A DNA stretch of 64,000 nt from Candidatus Poribacteria bacterium (GTDB taxonomy: Bacteria > Poribacteria > WGA-4E > GCA-2687025): positions 199,164 to 263,163 of the forward strand of contig JAPPNK010000026.1 of assembly GCA_028818695.1 (NCBI GenBank). The letters are read 5' to 3'. Position 1 is the first letter of the stretch, and each line of letters begins with the position of its first letter. The translations under genes and the position numbers were made by a program. Below the pieces are notes generated by a model. The model saw only the letters and a list, made by a program, of their open reading frames with translations, searched no databases and was not told where the DNA came from. This document shows positions 34,779 through 42,536 of the stretch, one piece after another.

Positions 34779-35455
34779 ACGCCCCTCCGATTTCCCCAGA
34801 TGTCCACATGAAGGCGCGGCGAGAGGCGGTAACCTTTCTGTCTGCAGATTTCGGCGAGCTGCCGCATTTTGGGGCGCGTTTCGTCTGTTGAAACGCCCTG
34901 CGGCATCAGAAGCGTTTGACGGGGCGGTATCTCCGCCTCTTTCGCAATGCGCTCAATCTCCGCCAGATCGGACGGCGCGTCGACAACAAACTTCACCTGG
35001 CACTCATGGCTCTGCAGATATTGGCGGATGACGGTCAGATTGACGCGCTTTGCTTGGTGGAATCGAAAGGCGCGGCTTTCAGGCGGCGGGTTCGAATTGG
35101 ACAGCTTGGGGCTGATGGAGATCAGGTCTGCCTGAACGGGAACATAGACGGTTCCGTTCGTTTCGATGGTGATATGCATGCCGGCGTCGGAGAGCGCGGC
35201 GCACAACTTTGTCAGTTCGTCCGCCTGTATGGTCGGCTCTCCTCCGGTGATCACGACATGGGGGCAGTTGTAGCGCAGGATTGCCTCCGCCGCCTCTTCT
35301 ACAGAGATGTCCTTGTTTTCGGGTTCCCAGCTGGTGTACGGCGTGTCGCACCAGACGCAGCGCAGGTTGCAGTAACTGGTTCTAAAAAAGACGCTCGGGA
35401 CGCCTGCCAACGCGCCTTCGCCCTGAATGGAGTAAAAGATCTCGCTGTATTTCAT
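34775..35455 (-). CDS. queE: 7-carboxy-7-deazaguanine synthase (radical SAM)
   Basis: QueE contracts 6-carboxytetrahydropterin to 7-carboxy-7-deazaguanine. The 226-residue protein begins [30 protein letters not shown], has the radical SAM cluster [18 protein letters not shown], and [10 protein letters not shown]. It ends with the C-terminal [16 protein letters not shown]. The ATG at 35455 fits the family N-terminus. There is no Shine-Dalgarno sequence; the bases directly upstream are AAACTATTATAT, which look more like a -10 region, so the message may be nearly leaderless. It heads the queE-queC-zwf set. Confidence 0.94.
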   Translation of the reverse strand: MKYSEIFYSIQGEGALAGVPSVFFRTSYCNLRCVWCDTPYTSWEPENKDISVEEAAEAILRYNCPHVVITGGEPTIQADELTKLCAALSDAGMHITIETNGTVYVPVQADLISISPKLSNSNPPPESRAFRFHQAKRVNLTVIRQYLQSHECQVKFVVDAPSDLAEIERIAKEAEIPPRQTLLMPQGVSTDETRPKMRQLAEICRQKGYRLSPRLHVDIWGNRRGV

Positions 35456-35551
35456 ATATAATAGTTTACACCGAACGGCGATGTACGTTAAGAGCGGCGC
35501 CCCGCCTCGTTTCATGAGTTGGGCATGGTAGCGGAATGCAGCCTTTCAAAG

Positions 35552-35702
35552 GGCAGTCTTTACAGACGACGATTTTGATTTTAGAGGGCTGTTTCGGAAT
35601 GCGGAAGCTGTCTGGGAGGTCTCTGGATTCCCGCTTTCGCGGGAATGACGCTCTGCCCGATTTGAACGGGATTTTCGTATATCGTCGTTTGTAAAGAATG
35701 CC
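35552..35702. mobile_element. Family-1 MITE, complete copy in opposite orientation
   Basis: 151 bp with terminal inverted repeats GGCAGTCTTTACAGACGACG.. and ..CGTCGTTTGTAAAGAATGCC. The interior is the reverse complement of the copies at 14859 and 28216. Flanks are TTTCAAAG and TTCAAAAA, similar but no longer a clean duplication. It separates queE from the TIM-barrel gene. Confidence 0.75.
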
Positions 35703-35712
35703 TTCAAAAAGG

Positions 35713-36519
35713 TTAAAGCGCCTCAACCAGCAGGCGCCGCAGGTTCTGGACGCACCGCCTTGACGCGGCGACTTTCGGCTCAAAATGCGTCTCGACGGTA
35801 TAGACGCCGTCCCAGCCGCTCTGAACAAACGCGCGTAGAATCGCGCCCCATCCGACTTCGCCCTCGCCGATGTGCGCCCCGCGGAAACGCCCCGCCCGCC
35901 CGCGCGCCGTGTCCTTAATATGAAGATGCCCAATATGCGGTTTCACAAGCTCATACTCGCGCGGAAACGGCGACCCGCCCGCCCAGACAACGTTGCAAGG
36001 GTCCCAGTTCAGCTCCATGTTCGGATGATCCGTCAAGTCCAGAATGGCTTTCGCGTTCGTTCCGGTGTCCGCCCAGCAGATATGCTCATTTTCTAGCAGC
36101 ATGCCGAGATCGGCGTCCGCCAGCATTTCGGCGCACCGGCGCAGCAGGTCGGCGGCTTTGCGGCTGGCGTCCGCTCTAGGGAGGCCGCTCTCTTTTCGGC
36201 CGGCAAAGAAATCGATCTTCGGGACGCCGAGGCGGTGCGCGAGCTCAATAGCGCGGGGAAGCCCCTCCTCCAGCTGCCGCCGCGTGACGCCACTGTCGAG
36301 CGGAGCTTTGAAAAAGCCTGGCGACATGACGGTCAGCTCCATATCGCCGCGGCGCGCCAGCGAGTCCAACTTGCGCAAATCCGCTTCAGAGACAAACGGC
36401 AGCCGCCCCGACGAAACGGCGCGCAGCTCAAACCGACGGACGCCCCATTCAAGCCCCAGTTCAACGGCGGTGATCGGATCTCCGCTGATTTCATCCGTCA
36501 CGATTGCGATGCGCGCCAT
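35713..36519 (-). CDS. Sugar phosphate isomerase/epimerase-type TIM barrel
   Basis: The 268-residue protein belongs to the AP-endonuclease-2 / xylose-isomerase-like TIM barrels, usually metal-dependent isomerases or epimerases of sugars and inositols. Typical strands are IAIVTDEISGDP at the start, ELRAVSSGRLPF, ENEHICWADT, NWDPCNVVWAGG, HLHIKDTARG and GEGEVGWGAILRAFVQSGWDGVYTVETHF; the Glu/Asp/His metal residues are present. The start at 36519 (MARIAIVTDE) is preferred because GGAG lies upstream; another ATG at 36531 has poorer spacing. The gene stands alone between two repeats. Substrate unknown. Confidence 0.82.
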   Translation of the reverse strand: MARIAIVTDEISGDPITAVELGLEWGVRRFELRAVSSGRLPFVSEADLRKLDSLARRGDMELTVMSPGFFKAPLDSGVTRRQLEEGLPRAIELAHRLGVPKIDFFAGRKESGLPRADASRKAADLLRRCAEMLADADLGMLLENEHICWADTGTNAKAILDLTDHPNMELNWDPCNVVWAGGSPFPREYELVKPHIGHLHIKDTARGRAGRFRGAHIGEGEVGWGAILRAFVQSGWDGVYTVETHFEPKVAASRRCVQNLRRLLVEAL

Positions 36520-36588
36520 ACGCTTCTCCATCTTCCTTACGGAAGTATGCCGCAGTTTCGCGTCGGTGTCATCTCCGCCCGGGGTAGT

Positions 36589-36738
36589 ACGCTTATACGG
36601 AGGTTTTCATTTTGACCCTAAAACGTCCGCGCCGCCCGTCGGTCATTCCCGCGAAAGCGGGAATCCAGAGACCTCCCAGACAGCTTCCGCATTCCAAAAC
36701 GGCTCTCTAAAATCAAAATCATCGTCTATATAGACTGC
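36589..36738. repeat. Composite repeat: third-type left arm joined to family-1 right half
   Basis: The left part (36589-36642) matches the inverse of 22712-22765. From the core palindrome on (36643) the sequence is the right half of a family-1 MITE, ending near GACTGC at 36738. It is therefore a mosaic, and the junction is the shared palindrome. Confidence 0.6.
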
Positions 36739-36746
36739 TGCTTGCC

Positions 36747-36775
36747 TTGCGCTTTTGACCCGTTTTATTTACAAT
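36747..36775 (+). promoter_or_regulatory. Promoter of the YkvA-like gene
   Basis: -35 TTGCGC (36747-36752), a 17-bp spacer and -10 TACAAT (36770-36775), 31 bp before the start. It lies directly behind the composite repeat. Confidence 0.45.
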
Positions 36776-36805
36776 GAGCGTAGGCGCATCATGTTAGGAG
36801 CAAAG

Positions 36806-37147
36806 ATGATCTTCACCGGCGGTCCTGGGCTTAAAATCGCGCGGCTGCTCTATCATATGCCAAACTTTGCGCGCCTTTTCCGCGCTTTATGGATAGACTC
36901 CCGCGTTCCGATCCACCATAAAGCGGCGGCGGTTCTTGCGGGATTTGTCGCGCTGCTCATTTCGGCGGCGTATTTTGTCTGGAAAATGGACGCGGACTTT
37001 GTGCCTGTCGTCGGAAAGTTTGACGACATTCTCGTCGCGGCGGGGCTTGTGATCCTGCTGCCGGGATGGCTTTTTCTGCGCGTTGCGCCGAAGGAAATAC
37101 TTGCCGAACATGTCGCTGAAATCGACAGCAGGCGGCGCGGAAATTAA
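36806..37147 (+). CDS. YkvA (DUF1232)-like small membrane protein
   Basis: The 113-residue protein contains the DUF1232 pattern: VPIHHKAAAVLAGFVALLISAAYFVWKMDADFVPVVGKFDDILVAAGLVILLP, close to the family form Y-x-SP-D-IPDFIPVLGYLDD-L. Two hydrophobic helices flank the motif. Family function is not established. ATG codons also occur at 36755 and 36791; 36806 is chosen because TAGGAG lies seven bases upstream. It is a single gene between the repeat and the tRNA. Confidence 0.7.
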   Translation: MIFTGGPGLKIARLLYHMPNFARLFRALWIDSRVPIHHKAAAVLAGFVALLISAAYFVWKMDADFVPVVGKFDDILVAAGLVILLPGWLFLRVAPKEILAEHVAEIDSRRRGN

Positions 37148-37161
37148 ACGAAAGGCGGAAA

Positions 37162-37238
37162 TGGTGGCTTCGCTCGGATTTGAACCGAGGACCTAGCGAT
37201 TATGAGTCGCTCGCTCTGACCGACTGAGCTACGAAGCC
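37162..37238 (-). tRNA. tRNA-Met (CAT), elongator type
   Basis: On the minus strand the sequence folds as a full cloverleaf: acceptor GGCTTCG / CGAAGCC, D-arm GCTC..GAGC, anticodon stem AGCGA / TCGCT around loop CTCATAA (anticodon CAT), T-arm CTCGG TTCAAAT CCGAG, discriminator A and an encoded CCA (37164-37162). The body is very like the elongator tRNA-Met of Escherichia coli. The first pair G-C rules out the usual initiator C-A mismatch. Confidence 0.95.
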
Positions 37239-37348
37239 CCGTGAATGAGTATAACCGAACGCCAGCCGGCAATCAAGTCGAAAATGCGCCGACCTTTCGC
37301 CTTAAGTTGGGACATCGTGAGAAAAGAATCGTTTGAGAGGAAGAGCGT

Positions 37349-38719
37349 TTGACGGTCTCGCTGCATTTTGACGCGGGCGCCATCGTTGTGCGCGGGCTGG
37401 AACGTTCCGAGTCGCCGCCGCTTCCCCGCGCATGCCTCTGGGACGAGCGGGAGAATGTGTACCGCGCCCCTGGCTCTGAATACGCGCCCATCTCGCTTGC
37501 CCTTCTCCGAAACCGAACCCCGTACGAAGACGAAGCGCGCCAATACGGCGAGCTAGAAAAGGGACTCCAGATACGCCGAGAGCCGCGGCCGTTCCAAACG
37601 GAGGCGGTGAAAGCATGGGAGGCATTCCATCGGCGCGCCGTGGTCGTCCTGCCGACAGGCTCCGGAAAAACGGAAGCCGCCCTTCTAGCGATGGACGCCG
37701 CCCGGCGCGATACGCTCGTCGTCGCCCCGACGCTCGACCTGATTGCGCAGTGGCGCATGACGCTCGCCGACAGGTTCCAACGAAACATTGGCGTTATCGG
37801 CGGCGGCGAATACGACCTTCAGCCCATCTCCGTTACGACGTACGACTCCGCCCATCGTTTCATGGAGAACATCGGGGCGCGCTTTGGGCTTGTCATTTTT
37901 GACGAGTGCCATCATCTGCCGAGCGAAATCTATTCGAGGGCGGCGAGCCGCTGCATCGCCCCGTTTCGTTTGGGCTTGACGGCGACGCTGGAACGCGCGG
38001 ACGGCAAGCATGCCGCGCTCACAACGCTCATCGGACCGGTCGCGTATCGAAAAAGCATTGTGGAGCTGTCGGGAGAGTACCTCGCCGAGTATGAAACGAT
38101 CAGGTTCTTCGTCGAGCTCTCTGACGAGGAGCGGAAAGAGTATGATGAAGCGAACAAGATCTACCGCGATTTTGTCATGAAACAGGGCATACGCATGTCC
38201 TCAAGAGACGGATGGAGTCAGTTCATCATCCGCACATCGATCAGCGCGGAGGGGCGGCGCGCGATGGCGGCGTACCAGCGAAGGCGCGAGCTGGCGCTGG
38301 CGGCGCCGTCCAAGATGGACCTGGTCGAAAAGCTGCTGTGGAAGCACCGCCGCGACCGAGCTCTCCTGTTCACGGAGCGCAACAGCGCGGCTCATGCGCT
38401 CTCCCGCCGCTTTCTGGCGCCGATCATCACCCATCAAACGAAGGTGTCCGAAAGGACGCGCATCTTGAGAGACTTTGCCGACGGCGTTTACAACGCGCTC
38501 ATCGCCTCCAAAGCGCTGAACGAGGGAGTCGACATCCCCTCCGCCAATGTGGCGATCGTCATCTCAGGCAGCGGAACGACGCGGGAGCATGTTCAGCGGC
38601 TTGGACGCATTCTGCGCAAGCAGGAGGACAAAACAGCCGTTCTGTATGAGCTCGTCGCAAACGACACGACCGAGATGCATGCGAGCCAACGGCGGAGGTC
38701 GCACATTGCTTACGAGTGA
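37349..38719 (+). CDS. XPB/Rad25-type superfamily 2 DNA helicase
   Basis: The 456-residue protein has an N-terminal damage-recognition-like domain (about 1-75) and a two-domain SF2 core: VVLPTGSGKTEAAL (Walker A), VIFDECHHLPSE (Walker B, DECH), LGLTATLERADGKHAAL (motif III with the R-x-DG of XPB), the loop IVELSGEYLAEYETI, LIASKALNEGVDIPSANVAIVISGSGT and EHVQRLGRILRK (motif VI). XPB helicases open DNA in nucleotide excision repair and transcription in eukaryotes and archaea. The TTG at 37349 is used, with GAGAGGAAG upstream. The next gene, overlapping by 14 nt, is the Bax1-type nuclease that partners XPB in archaea. Confidence 0.88.
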   Translation: MTVSLHFDAGAIVVRGLERSESPPLPRACLWDERENVYRAPGSEYAPISLALLRNRTPYEDEARQYGELEKGLQIRREPRPFQTEAVKAWEAFHRRAVVVLPTGSGKTEAALLAMDAARRDTLVVAPTLDLIAQWRMTLADRFQRNIGVIGGGEYDLQPISVTTYDSAHRFMENIGARFGLVIFDECHHLPSEIYSRAASRCIAPFRLGLTATLERADGKHAALTTLIGPVAYRKSIVELSGEYLAEYETIRFFVELSDEERKEYDEANKIYRDFVMKQGIRMSSRDGWSQFIIRTSISAEGRRAMAAYQRRRELALAAPSKMDLVEKLLWKHRRDRALLFTERNSAAHALSRRFLAPIITHQTKVSERTRILRDFADGVYNALIASKALNEGVDIPSANVAIVISGSGTTREHVQRLGRILRKQEDKTAVLYELVANDTTEMHASQRRRSHIAYE

Positions 38720-39977
38720 TCTGACGCGCGCGCGGCGGCGGAACGGACGCATTGAGCCGATCCCTCTGACGCCGAAAGACAGAGAGCGGCTCTTGCCCGC
38801 CGCCGAACATCTGGCGCTTTCTGCGCAGGGATGCGTTGGAAAGACGCGCGCGGAATTTGAAGCGGCATGCGCCGAGGCGCCCGCCCGACCCACCGACTAC
38901 AAGATTGTAAAAGGGCTGCGCAAGCTGATCGAAGACAGATGCGTCTTTGAAGCGCGCTTTAAATCGCAAAGCGGCGGGGAGCCGTGGGAGCTGCGCCGCG
39001 CCGTCTTTTCCTGCGCCGCTGAAATTCGCCGAAACGCGGAGACTCCAGACCAGTTTGACGCCGACGCGCTGCTGGCATCGACAGGCGCCGAATTTGATCT
39101 CACGCCAGAGGAGGCGGAAACCGCGCTGTTTGCCGACCTAAAACAGAACCATCTGTTGACGCAATTCAAGCGGATCGACGCCGAGAGTCTTCTGGATGCG
39201 TATGAGACGGGGCAGAAACAGGCGATCCTGCTGCGCGCCGCCCGCGTAACGATCGAGTTTCCAAAGCCTGACCCTGGCGGGGCGCGTCTCTTTTTTCGAA
39301 AGCTGAAATTCCGCCGTCTGCTTTACACGGCGCGCCAGCTGAAAGGCGGCGGATACGAGGTCGAGATCGATGGTCCGTTCAGCCTGTTTCGGCTGACAAC
39401 GGCATACGGACTGCAACTGGCGCTCATGCTGCCCGTACTGGACGAGTGCGGGCTGTGGAGGCTGCGCGCCGACATCGTCTGGAAGCCGAACCCGAAGCCG
39501 TACCTGTTTGAGCTGGAAGGCGGGCGCGAATTCAGCGCCGAGCGGGACAACGAACCGCTGGCGGACGAGGTACAGCAGCTCAAAGAGCGGTTTCTACAGC
39601 TAGAGTCGGAGTGGGAGGTGGAGACGGCGCGGGAGCTGCTGGATATGCCGGGCGTCGGCTTGTGCGTTCCCGATCTCGCGTTCACGCGCAAGGGGGAGCC
39701 GTTCCGCGTTTACTTGGAGGCGTTGGGCTACTGGAGCCGCGAGGCGGTCTGGCGGCGGGTTGAGCTGGCGGAGGCGGGGATGAAGGAGCCGGTCATCTTT
39801 GCGTTCAGCAGCCGCCTGCGGGTGAGCGAGGAGGCGCTGGACGAGGACCTGCCGAGCGAGCTGCTTTCCTATAAGGGCGTCGTCAGCGCGAAAGCGGTTC
39901 TGGAGCGTCTTGAAAATATGTGGGCAAGAAGAAAAGCGCTGCCTTCCGCTTCTGAATTCCCGCCTGCGCTGGAATGA
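38706..39977 (+). CDS. Bax1-type (DUF790) nuclease, XPB partner
   Basis: The 423-residue protein starts LLTSDLTRARRRNGRIEP, the characteristic N-terminus of DUF790, the family of archaeal Bax1, a structure-specific nuclease that binds XPB. Other blocks are YKIVKGLRKLIEDRCVFE, LLRAARVTIEF, FFRKLKFRRLLYTA and, in the C-terminal nuclease part, PDLAFTRKGEPFRVYLEALGYW. The start is TTG at 38706 with GGAGG seven bases upstream, inside the end of the helicase gene. The last dozen codons (KALPSASEFPPALE) and the stop lie in a palindromic repeat (about 39945-39977), so the tail of the protein is repeat-derived. Confidence 0.88.
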   Translation: MLTSDLTRARRRNGRIEPIPLTPKDRERLLPAAEHLALSAQGCVGKTRAEFEAACAEAPARPTDYKIVKGLRKLIEDRCVFEARFKSQSGGEPWELRRAVFSCAAEIRRNAETPDQFDADALLASTGAEFDLTPEEAETALFADLKQNHLLTQFKRIDAESLLDAYETGQKQAILLRAARVTIEFPKPDPGGARLFFRKLKFRRLLYTARQLKGGGYEVEIDGPFSLFRLTTAYGLQLALMLPVLDECGLWRLRADIVWKPNPKPYLFELEGGREFSAERDNEPLADEVQQLKERFLQLESEWEVETARELLDMPGVGLCVPDLAFTRKGEPFRVYLEALGYWSREAVWRRVELAEAGMKEPVIFAFSSRLRVSEEALDEDLPSELLSYKGVVSAKAVLERLENMWARRKALPSASEFPPALE

Positions 39978-40022
39978 CAGGTTGGGGAGTCGCTTCTGGA
40001 TTCCCGCTTTTGCGGGAATGAC
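39945..40022. repeat. Two core palindromes in tandem
   Basis: GAATTCCCGCCTGCGCTGGAATGACAG (from 39954) and GGATTCCCGCTTTTGCGGGAATGACAG (to 40022) are two copies of the core repeat in the same orientation. The first overlaps the end of the Bax1-type gene and provides its TGA stop. Confidence 0.75.
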
Positions 40023-40045
40023 AGGTCTGGGAAGGGCGCGGGGCT

Positions 40046-41431
40046 TCATGGTCTCCCTAACTTTTCCGACACAAGCCCAACGACGACCAAGAAAAATAGA
40101 AAGAGATAGACAGCGATCACCAGCGCGCCGATTCCCCATACGATCGTCACGGCGAGCAGCAATCCAATGGTCAGCCAAGCGGTTTTCTTGATCCATGGCA
40201 TTCGCAGCGGCCTTGACGCCGGTCTCTCCGCCAGCTCCGTTTCCGGAAAATGCAATTCAAGCAGCTCAAGCGCGGTGAAATCTTGATGCGCATACCAGAA
40301 ATCCGCCTCTTTCTCCTTCAGCGCCTTCGCGATCTTCTGATACCTGCGCGCGATTTGACGATCAGCCCACCGCAGATCATACAGCTCTGTGAAGATGCGC
40401 GCTCTTGATCTTGCGGCGGTTTGCGTCACTGGAGAAGCGCTTTGAAACGGCTCTAGATCAAGAGACTGCGACACGAGCAACTCTTTAGCGGTGAAATTTT
40501 GATGCGCATGCCAGAACGCGGCGTCCTTTTTCTTAAGGCTGAAAGCAAACCTGTAGAGCGGACCCAAATAGTACGGGCTTTTCTTCCCCAAATAGCGCGG
40601 AGTTTTCTTCAGATTGCGCATCTCTGCGACAAAGCGGACGCGCGCCTTGGAGGCGGCGCGCGTCTCTTCCGTATCGCCCGCAAACGGCGCGAGATTCTCC
40701 TCCAGCGACACGAGCAATTCTTCGGCGGTGAAATCGCGATGCGCATGCCAAAACTCCGCGCCCTTGCGCTCAAGCTCTGTCAAGCGATCTGCCGGCAGCG
40801 GCTCCAGATCGTCCATCAGACGCGCATACGCTCCCGCCGCTTTATGCTCAATCGGGCTGACGACATCAAACGGGACAAGGTCCGCAGGTCTCCGCTCCAG
40901 CGCATGCGTTTCATACAACCGCTCCGCTGTATAATCCTGAACCTTTAACCAGAACTCCGCCTCCTGTTTCGCTAAACTGGAGAGGATCGCGCGGCGGCGC
41001 CAAGGGGAAAGCGGCTGACCCTGAACCGCGGGCAGAGACGCCATCTCATGCAGCTCGGTCATGAGCCGTATGCGTATGGCGGACGCGGCGTCGGCGTTTG
41101 GCGAAGCCTCTTCAAACGGCTCCAGACCCAGCTCCATGGAGACCAGCAGCTCAAGCGGCGAAAACGTCTGATGCGCGAGCCAGAACCCCAGCCCTTTCCG
41201 TTTGAGGTCGGACGCGACGCGCCGATACCTGACCGGATAACCGGCTTGCAGCTTCTGAACCGCTTCAAGACGCGCTTTCGCCGCCTTCTCGATGAAGGGC
41301 GAATCGCCGCCAAGCGGGGCAAGACCGAACCGCCGCTCCGCCTTTGCGAGGCGCGCCTTCTCCAGCGCCGCGCGCGCCTCCAGCGGCATCTTCTCCAGAT
41401 CGCGCAACAGCTCGCGGTCGTCTAACTTCAT
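40046..41431 (-). CDS. Membrane protein with five FW-AH-FTA-ELL repeats
   Basis: The 461-residue protein of unknown family is built of units of about 70-80 residues. Each starts with K-x-A-x-F-W-x-A-H-x-x-F-T-A-x-E-L-L (FW at residues 83, 160, 227, 307 and 378) and ends with L-x-P-F-x-x-x-S-P-x-x-x-A-A-x-A-R-x-R. The array opens with a second half-unit (residues 36-56, LAPLGGDSPFIEKAAKARL) and closes with a first half-unit, so it is circularly offset. Two transmembrane helices fill the C-terminus (TAWLTIGLLLAVTIVWGIGALVIAVYLFLFFLVVV). The helices would place the repeats in the cytoplasm. No enzyme motif is seen. Confidence 0.72.
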   Translation of the reverse strand: MKLDDRELLRDLEKMPLEARAALEKARLAKAERRFGLAPLGGDSPFIEKAAKARLEAVQKLQAGYPVRYRRVASDLKRKGLGFWLAHQTFSPLELLVSMELGLEPFEEASPNADAASAIRIRLMTELHEMASLPAVQGQPLSPWRRRAILSSLAKQEAEFWLKVQDYTAERLYETHALERRPADLVPFDVVSPIEHKAAGAYARLMDDLEPLPADRLTELERKGAEFWHAHRDFTAEELLVSLEENLAPFAGDTEETRAASKARVRFVAEMRNLKKTPRYLGKKSPYYLGPLYRFAFSLKKKDAAFWHAHQNFTAKELLVSQSLDLEPFQSASPVTQTAARSRARIFTELYDLRWADRQIARRYQKIAKALKEKEADFWYAHQDFTALELLELHFPETELAERPASRPLRMPWIKKTAWLTIGLLLAVTIVWGIGALVIAVYLFLFFLVVVGLVSEKLGRP

Positions 41432-41493
41432 ACGCTCATATGTCCGCTTTTCGATCTGACGCCGCCGTTCTCCACAACCCGCCTGTCAGACGC

Positions 41494-42525
41494 TCAAGCA
41501 TGCCGAACGCCCATCTTGACGCTCCGCCGCGGCTCCTCATCAATCTGGCGGTACGCCTCCGCCGCTTCCTCCATCGGCACGATCGGATGGAGCAGCCCGT
41601 CCACCTTCAGCTGTCCGCTCGCCAGCAGATGAAACGCCGTTTCGTCAATGCGCCTTGGGTTCCAGAGCGGGTGATCGCGCATCGGCTCGCTTCGGTCGCG
41701 GCTTGAAACGACGTTCAGGCGGTTGCGGTGCCATTCGCCCTCAAGAGCCAGCGCGGAGGCGTCGCCGATGTAGTACGCCGAGGAGACGACCGCCGCGCCG
41801 TACCCAGCCGCGCGTATCGCGTCGTTGAGCGCAGCGTAACTTCCGCTCGTTTCAAGGCACGCATCCGCCCCGACGTTGTTGGACCCTCTCTTGACCGCCA
41901 AGCCGACGTCGGTTTCAAGCGGATCCAGCGCCTCGTCCGCGCCCAGGTCGAGAGCGCGCTGCCGGCGAATCGGTATCGGGTCGCTTGTCCATACCCATCT
42001 CGCCCCCTGCAGACGCGCGATCTGCGCCGCCATCTGCCCGATGGCGCCCAGCCCAAGCACGAGCGCCCTGTCGCCGACGCGCAGGCGGCTCTCCCGCACC
42101 GCGCCCAGAGCCACCCCGGCAGGGTCCGCAAAGAGCGCCGCCTCATACGGCATTCCCGCCGGCAGCCGTTTCAGTCTGTTTTCGTTCACGGCGTGCGTCT
42201 GGCGTATCGGCAGATGGGCGAAAACGATGTCGCCGACCTTGAAGCGGCGCGCCTCCGCTCCTGTCTCCGTCACCTCTCCGACCGCCATGTTTCCAAGCCG
42301 CATCGGAAAGCGGGGCGGGCGCGGCTGACCCGTATGGAGCCGCATCCCTCCGTCAAACGGCGCCGAGTCGTCCATCGTGTCGGCGCGGTAGGCGCGCAGT
42401 TCCGTCCCGTGCTTGGGCGCCGAGAGCAGACTCTTCACCCGAACCTCGTTTGGCTGAAGCGGCTGTTCCTCATACTCGCGCAGCTGCGGCGTTCGAGGCG
42501 CCGTTGCGATCAGTTCCCAAGGCAT
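41494..42525 (-). CDS. Medium-chain dehydrogenase/reductase, zinc-less type
   Basis: The 343-residue protein has the MDR order: a GroES-like N-terminal domain (QPNEVRVKSLLSAPKHGTELRAYRA) and a Rossmann domain with ALVLGLGAIGQMAAQIARL. The usual catalytic cysteine before GT(D/E) is replaced by serine/histidine-type residues and no structural four-cysteine lobe is present, so it probably acts without zinc, like BchC- or threonine-dehydrogenase-like relatives. GGAAA precedes the ATG. The upstream gene on the same strand ends 11 bp before. The substrate is unknown. Confidence 0.82.
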   Translation of the reverse strand: MPWELIATAPRTPQLREYEEQPLQPNEVRVKSLLSAPKHGTELRAYRADTMDDSAPFDGGMRLHTGQPRPPRFPMRLGNMAVGEVTETGAEARRFKVGDIVFAHLPIRQTHAVNENRLKRLPAGMPYEAALFADPAGVALGAVRESRLRVGDRALVLGLGAIGQMAAQIARLQGARWVWTSDPIPIRRQRALDLGADEALDPLETDVGLAVKRGSNNVGADACLETSGSYAALNDAIRAAGYGAAVVSSAYYIGDASALALEGEWHRNRLNVVSSRDRSEPMRDHPLWNPRRIDETAFHLLASGQLKVDGLLHPIVPMEEAAEAYRQIDEEPRRSVKMGVRHA

Positions 42526-42536
42526 GTTCGTTTCCT

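Noticed and set aside
37162-37238. Initiator tRNA-Met or isoleucine tRNA with CAT anticodon
   Set aside because: The acceptor begins with a G-C pair and the body matches elongator tRNA-Met; an Ile tRNA with modified CAT cannot be fully excluded but the overall sequence is closer to Met.
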